DNA from: Prorocentrum cordatum | Lineage: Eukaryota > Sar > Dinophyceae > Prorocentrales > Prorocentraceae | Direction of reading: 5' to 3' | Length of the DNA: 64,000 nucleotides | Assembly (NCBI GenBank): GCA_963575745.1 | Contig: CAUYUJ010015849.1 | Span: 884,688-948,687, forward strand | Part shown: in pieces, positions 60,431 through 64,000 of the stretch | Layout: the number at the start of each line of letters is the position of its first letter | Numbering within the stretch: the first letter of the stretch is position 1 | The notes under the pieces: model-generated | Seen by the model: the letters and a program-made list of their open reading frames with translations, nothing else | The model's database searches: none | Told to the model about the DNA's origin: nothing | Program-made: the position numbers and the translations under genes

Positions 60431-60996
60431 TCAGCATGCCGTACTGTATGGCCGTACAAATCCAACACATGTTGTGGTATTGCCTGCTTACAGGTACATG
60501 CCCACAGCTTCGAGCTAATCGGTATTGATGATGCTACCTGCATTAAAGTACTGTCTTGCATAATGAACCGAATACCGAAATGACACAAACGCATCCGTAT
60601 TACTGACAACTTTAGATCTTCCAGGGTATCACGTACTGGAGATAACTTCCGAACATATCCTGGGGGACCAAATATTATGATCTTCATGCGGAGTTTCTTG
60701 GCTTTTATCAACAGGTTCTGGATACGTGACCAATGTGGGGCCACTCTCTTTCCTGGAGTTCTTACGTACCAGTCACCCGGAGTACTGATCCATATGAGAG
60801 TGTAATCTCCACTGATCACCGCACCTAGATAGTTCGTGCCCACGCTTGTCATAAGTTCGTTGTGGGAAATACGGTCACAAATATAACCTCGTGTGCGGAG
60901 GTCGGCACATGCCTCCCTCGTATCTTCAATGACAAAAGCCCTCTTTCTAAGGCAGGTTGCCCCGCTGTCCTTGTTACCCCCCGGCTTTTCAGCCAT
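60337..60996 (-). CDS. 219-residue ORF between gag and pol, unknown module
   Basis: An intact frame from an ATG at 60996 with YTLIWISTPGDWYVRTPGKR, KIIIFGPPGYVRKL and VIRMRLCHFGIRF, ending shortly after a DLYGHTVRHAEWR segment. Similar segments sit directly ahead of the methyltransferase-like region in related dinoflagellate elements (from memory). It is therefore probably a domain of the same polyprotein placed in a separate frame here, either by indel or for programmed expression. No catalytic motif was recognised. Confidence 0.6.
   Translation of the reverse strand: MAEKPGGNKDSGATCLRKRAFVIEDTREACADLRTRGYICDRISHNELMTSVGTNYLGAVISGDYTLIWISTPGDWYVRTPGKRVAPHWSRIQNLLIKAKKLRMKIIIFGPPGYVRKLSPVRDTLEDLKLSVIRMRLCHFGIRFIMQDSTLMQVASSIPISSKLWACTCKQAIPQHVLDLYGHTVRHAEWRAQTRTTLIRHLNDNILGAPPRTETSPYT
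60349..60362 (-). other. GNRA-loop hairpin 9 (one mismatch)
   Basis: GCACG-GAAA-CGAGC; the middle pair is broken. Read as HGNEP near the start of the pol ORF. Confidence 0.75.
60952..60965 (-). other. GNRA-loop hairpin 10 (one mismatch)
   Basis: GCGGG-GCAA-CCTGC; one A/C mismatch. Read as SGATC (third frame) near the start of the 219-residue ORF. Confidence 0.75.
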
Positions 60997-61013
60997 CAGG
61001 CAAGACGACGAGG

Positions 61014-61027
61014 GGGCGACGTCGCCC
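61014..61027. repeat. 14-bp perfect palindrome in the gag-pol gap
   Basis: GGGCGACGTCGCCC lies between the gag stop (61086) and the next ORF start (60996). It differs from the GNRA hairpins in having no loop. Confidence 0.8.
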
Positions 61028-61085
61028 TGCCATCTTCAAGATGAAGAAGATGTGCCTACAATATCTGCCAACATCTGGGCTTCCC

Positions 61086-63989
61086 TCAGATGCTGGAGCT
61101 CAGCACTGCAGCGCGCCGTGCCTCAGAGGCGGATTGCTCCGCAAATGCTGTCAGCATCGATGGATTATCCATCAGCTGTTTCAGCACGCCTTTGGACCTA
61201 GCGTCGCTGACCGTATGCAATTCACGATTAGTGTATCCCATCACTATTTTACGGCGGGACTGCACAGCGCCCATGGGTACACTACCACCATGCAGGGCCA
61301 GTGTCCTGGCAACAAAACAATCGAACGTCTCGAGATCGTCGATGTTGTCGCCTCGCATGGTGGCCTTGGCGAGCGTCTCCATCAACCCCTGGGGCAGGTT
61401 TCCCTGCAATTGCTCGCGCTCCTGCGCCGGGGTCGGCTCGCCCGTCAGCACCGTCTGGAATGACGTGCAGCTTGAGCTCGAGGCGGGTTGCCCCGCAGCT
61501 CCAAAACGATCACACCTGATCGACAGATGCCCTGACGGCAACTTCGTCGTCGGCATGATCTTGGAGCCCTCAGGGAGCTCCATTTTGACCTGCCCCTTAC
61601 CAGGGAATATCAGCTTCTCCTGGCCTCGTTCAAGCACGATGATCGTGCGTTTGTCCTGCATACTATCGAGACCTAGGATGGCTGGCAGGTCCTTGCCACA
61701 GCCTGACACAATGTTCGTCTTGTATGAATCGAGTTTGGCCGACCCCTGGTACTCGCAGGCAATACTGAATGTGCCTACGGTATCCGCTGGGGCCGACCCT
61801 TCTCCCACTCCGTTGATATTCAAACGAGAGCGGGGATCGAACGTACAAGTACGGCCATGTGCCTCGGCAGCCTGGACGAACTTACGGCTCGTGTTCTCGC
61901 CCATGATGTTGATCTTCGAGCCGACATCGATGAGTATGGAATTTCCACCATCATCCAAGAACGTCTTACTCGGCTGCTTGATGTGCACAGTTTCTGAAGT
62001 GTCGGCTGTGTCTGTAGGCGGGTTTCCCCGCGGCACAGTCGTACTCCCTGGCGGGTTACCCCGCGTGACACTGGCATGCGACTCGCTTTCGGCCATGCGT
62101 GCCAGGTCGATGTACTGGAAGTACGACACGTGCTGGGCGTGATCGCCACGCTCCTCCCGCCAGTTGGCATACTCATCACGTATGCTCTTATACTGCTCGC
62201 GGGTCGTGCGCCTTGTCAACGTCAAGTACGAGTGAAGGGCGATGTCTTGCAGCGCCTCGTTCGTGATGTGATCCCGGTACTGCAGCCACTCCTCGAACTC
62301 CTCGTTCGTCGCTGTGAGGTTGACGGCCCTGGCTGCTGTTGCTGCTGTTGCCACTGAAGATTCTGATAAGTCTAGCGACGGACTATCAGTTTCAGGATTG
62401 TTGGCATCCAGCATAAATGTTGTGTGCGTATTATCCATCTGATTCTGGAAATGTCGTACACGCAATTCACGCAGCTGATCAGGGCCCAGTGCCATCTCAG
62501 CCCCGTCTCCACTCTGGGGAGACATCTGAGGAGTACCAAGCAGGTTTCCCTGCTGAGGCGCCGTCATCGGGATAAGCTGATCAAAGTATCCCGTCTCCAT
62601 AGGCGGCCTTACTTCTTCTGGCAGGTGTCCCTGCTGTTGGGACTGGGCTGTCTGCATAACTAGCATCCTAGCCGTCATCTCCTCCACCATGCTCCTCAGC
62701 TCCCGCAGCTCTCTCGCTGATTGCTCAGGAGTCTGACTAACGGAGCCGGTCCATGGGAAGGATGATGCTATGATGCCAGGTGCTCGGCAGATAGCACATG
62801 GTGGCTGCTGGGGATCTCCTTCACGCTGGTTTGTAACGTGGCCCACCACATTAGAATTCCAGCATCCCTCGTGGAACAAGTGATTGCACCTCAGGCGGTA
62901 AACACTGTCCCTGGGCTGAAAGTCTTCGAGACATACCGCACAGGTATCTTCCATCCCTGTAAAGACCTCTACGTCTGCTGCCCTGGGATATACCCGCCGC
63001 TGCCTCTCCAGTACCGTCTCGGAGGGCATGAAGGCTGATGGGGGGGTCCCCGTTAGATCCATCACCTCCGGCACTTCGACATTTGGCATGGAAGTGGTAT
63101 GAGTCACGGCGGGCGAGTTACCTCGCAAAGGTGAGCCCCTGTTTCTCACCACATCAAGTGCAGCTGCACGTGACTGATCCCGTACACTTTGCACCGCCTG
63201 CCTTCTCCTGAAGCATGCCTGCTGAGTGTGGTGCGCCTGCCTGATGTAGTCAGGCACACCCCTACTGCCAGACGATATTGAATGGGCAGTGGGCTGGACA
63301 ACCACCTCTGGTGATGCCGGTGAAGGCATGAAGGCCATGTGCGGGTACGTGGAATGGTCACTGCAGCGCACATTAGTGAGGTTATGCATCTGATCCGCCA
63401 ATTCACGAACGAATTTGTTCGGAACCCTTGACCCATCAGGGTATAATGGCGGGTTCATCTGCGCTGGTGGTGGCCGCTGGCCCTGAGACATGCTCGGATG
63501 GGCATTGAACGCCGGGATAAAGGCTCGTTGCCGAGCAGGATCCCGTGGGTTGGGACCCTCAGGTTCCCAGGACCAGGCTGGCCTCCACCTCTGCCCACTT
63601 GGGCGAGGCAGATTATGGCTCTGCACCTGCTGCACCGCGGCCGCCACTCTTAAGCGATAGTCGTCAGGTACACCAGGCCTATGGTGGCTTGGTGTGCCAG
63701 GCAGGTTTCCCTGCTGACTCGTTGGCGTTCCGGGCGGCATCATGTTGAGGAGAGCTGTGCTGTGCTCAGCCCTAGCCGCAGCTATCCTCTCCATGAGAGT
63801 GTCATTTGTGGCAGGGCGGACAGGTGTCCCGAACGGGGATTGTGCAGGTGGTGTGCCCAATGGAGTCATGCCCCTTGGAGTGTGCATGCTCTGAGTGGGG
63901 CTTCCATGCATTTGCTCGAACCGAGCAGGTCCGCTTGTAGGCAGGTTTCCCTGCATGGCCTGACGATTTCTCGTCGCCATAGCGGACAT
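61086..63989 (-). CDS. Gag-like polyprotein with RING-H2 finger and retropepsin-like domain (967 aa)
   Basis: The ATG at 63989 is 11 bp from the window edge, so the true start could lie upstream. The first about 330 residues are Pro/Gly/Gln-rich. Residues about 347-400 form a RING-H2 finger: CAVC, then CNHLFHEGC, then CAIC (C3H2C3 order). RING fingers bind zinc and usually act as ubiquitin ligases, so finding one in a Gag is unusual. Residues about 680-800 look like a retropepsin (ILIDVGSKINIMG, DLPAILGLDSM), with DVG where D(S/T)G is usual. Ten GNRA-loop hairpins lie in this ORF, mostly read as GN(L/P/S)P. It would form the particle and cut itself free. Confidence 0.8.
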   Translation of the reverse strand: MSAMATRNRQAMQGNLPTSGPARFEQMHGSPTQSMHTPRGMTPLGTPPAQSPFGTPVRPATNDTLMERIAAARAEHSTALLNMMPPGTPTSQQGNLPGTPSHHRPGVPDDYRLRVAAAVQQVQSHNLPRPSGQRWRPAWSWEPEGPNPRDPARQRAFIPAFNAHPSMSQGQRPPPAQMNPPLYPDGSRVPNKFVRELADQMHNLTNVRCSDHSTYPHMAFMPSPASPEVVVQPTAHSISSGSRGVPDYIRQAHHTQQACFRRRQAVQSVRDQSRAAALDVVRNRGSPLRGNSPAVTHTTSMPNVEVPEVMDLTGTPPSAFMPSETVLERQRRVYPRAADVEVFTGMEDTCAVCLEDFQPRDSVYRLRCNHLFHEGCWNSNVVGHVTNQREGDPQQPPCAICRAPGIIASSFPWTGSVSQTPEQSARELRELRSMVEEMTARMLVMQTAQSQQQGHLPEEVRPPMETGYFDQLIPMTAPQQGNLLGTPQMSPQSGDGAEMALGPDQLRELRVRHFQNQMDNTHTTFMLDANNPETDSPSLDLSESSVATAATAARAVNLTATNEEFEEWLQYRDHITNEALQDIALHSYLTLTRRTTREQYKSIRDEYANWREERGDHAQHVSYFQYIDLARMAESESHASVTRGNPPGSTTVPRGNPPTDTADTSETVHIKQPSKTFLDDGGNSILIDVGSKINIMGENTSRKFVQAAEAHGRTCTFDPRSRLNINGVGEGSAPADTVGTFSIACEYQGSAKLDSYKTNIVSGCGKDLPAILGLDSMQDKRTIIVLERGQEKLIFPGKGQVKMELPEGSKIMPTTKLPSGHLSIRCDRFGAAGQPASSSSCTSFQTVLTGEPTPAQEREQLQGNLPQGLMETLAKATMRGDNIDDLETFDCFVARTLALHGGSVPMGAVQSRRKIVMGYTNRELHTVSDARSKGVLKQLMDNPSMLTAFAEQSASEARRAAVLSSSI
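61394..61407 (-). other. GNRA-loop hairpin 11
   Basis: GCAGG-GAAA-CCTGC, read as QGNLP. Confidence 0.85.
61483..61496 (-). other. GNRA-loop hairpin 12
   Basis: GCGGG-GCAA-CCCGC, read as AGQPA (second frame). Confidence 0.85.
62018..62031 (-). other. GNRA-loop hairpin 13
   Basis: GCGGG-GAAA-CCCGC, read as RGNPP. Confidence 0.85.
62051..62064 (-). other. GNRA-loop hairpin 14
   Basis: GCGGG-GTAA-CCCGC, only 19 nt from hairpin 13, read as RGNPP. Confidence 0.85.
62540..62553 (-). other. GNRA-loop hairpin 15
   Basis: GCAGG-GAAA-CCTGC, read as QGNLL. Confidence 0.85.
62621..62634 (-). other. Hairpin 16 (GACA loop)
   Basis: GCAGG-GACA-CCTGC, the single copy whose loop departs from GNRA. Read as QGHLP. 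Confidence 0.8.
63113..63126 (-). other. GNRA-loop hairpin 17
   Basis: GCGAG-GTAA-CTCGC, read as RGNSP. Confidence 0.85.
63523..63536 (-). other. GNRA-loop hairpin 18
   Basis: GCTCG-GCAA-CGAGC, read as ARQRA (second frame). Confidence 0.85.
63701..63714 (-). other. GNRA-loop hairpin 19
   Basis: GCAGG-GAAA-CCTGC, read as QGNLP. Confidence 0.85.
63941..63954 (-). other. GNRA-loop hairpin 20
   Basis: GCAGG-GAAA-CCTGC, read as QGNLP near the Gag start. A possible 3-nt-loop relative lies at 63914-63926. Confidence 0.85.
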
Positions 63990-64000
63990 TGCCCCCTGGC

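Larger units (their letters stand above)
54110..64000 (-). mobile_element. Ty1/copia-type LTR retrotransposon, truncated by the window edge
   Basis: A minus-strand element with lower GC than the host DNA. Order in the sense direction: Gag-like ORF with RING-H2 finger and retropepsin-like domain; separate 219-residue ORF; long ORF with methyltransferase-like, zinc-finger and integrase domains; reverse transcriptase and RNase H. Protease and integrase preceding reverse transcriptase is the copia arrangement. The 5' LTR lies beyond 64000. A 3' LTR probably lies within 54110-54720, but its edges were not resolved. Twenty GNRA-loop hairpins are scattered along it. Confidence 0.85.

Noticed and set aside
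61394-63954. GNLP/GNPP as a functional peptide repeat of Gag
   Set aside because: The same nucleotide hairpin occurs in other frames and after the stop, so the peptide is a by-product.

Overview
The window looks like the left end of a chromosome or large scaffold from a dinoflagellate-like alga. The case is inferential and rests on four things. Nearly all recognisable coding sequence lies on the minus strand, pointing towards the left end. The host genes are split into short GC-rich exons whose introns start with GT, GC or GA and end in AG (usually AG|G), a mixture typical of dinoflagellates. The retrotransposon resembles the Ty1/copia elements of Symbiodinium-like genomes. The intergenic and intronic DNA is packed with microsatellites, minisatellites and small inverted-repeat elements. 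No tRNA, rRNA, spliced-leader gene or CRISPR array was seen.

Layout. 1-1312: degenerate CCCTAA telomere-like start and a 9-bp subtelomeric minisatellite. 1313-24490: repeat-rich DNA with at least six families of short inverted-repeat elements (about 160-200 bp), direct duplications and trinucleotide tracts. Small exons that join in phase run through it on the minus strand (20504 to 2989) and rebuild part of a beta-helix (pectin-lyase-fold) protein, so most of this apparent junk is probably intron. 24495-25772: minus-strand gene with a MIB/HERC2-like domain. 27059-36470, 37176-42515 and 43275-49794: three multi-exon minus-strand genes of unknown function (about 1000, 600 and 515 residues) whose exons join in consistent phase, with introns full of repeats. 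50256-50771: a membrane-anchored coding exon followed by an introner-like repeat that is also found at 27.4-27.6 kb. 52.5-54.1 kb: another inverted-repeat element and purine-rich duplications.

54.1-64.0 kb: a large minus-strand Ty1/copia-type retrotransposon, cut by the right edge of the window. In order it encodes a Gag-like protein with a RING-H2 finger and retropepsin-like domain, a separate about 220-residue module, a methyltransferase-like and zinc-finger region fused to integrase, then reverse transcriptase and RNase H broken by frameshifts.

The most striking signal is inside this element. Twenty copies of a 14-nt hairpin, GCNNG-loop-CNNGC, are spread over 9.5 kb. On the sense strand the loop is a GNRA tetraloop in 19 of 20 copies (GAAA, GCAA, GTAA). 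Eighteen have a perfect stem whose two middle pairs vary by compensating changes. They sit in all three reading frames and in the 3' non-coding region, so they cannot be explained as a peptide motif. I saw none in the other 54 kb.
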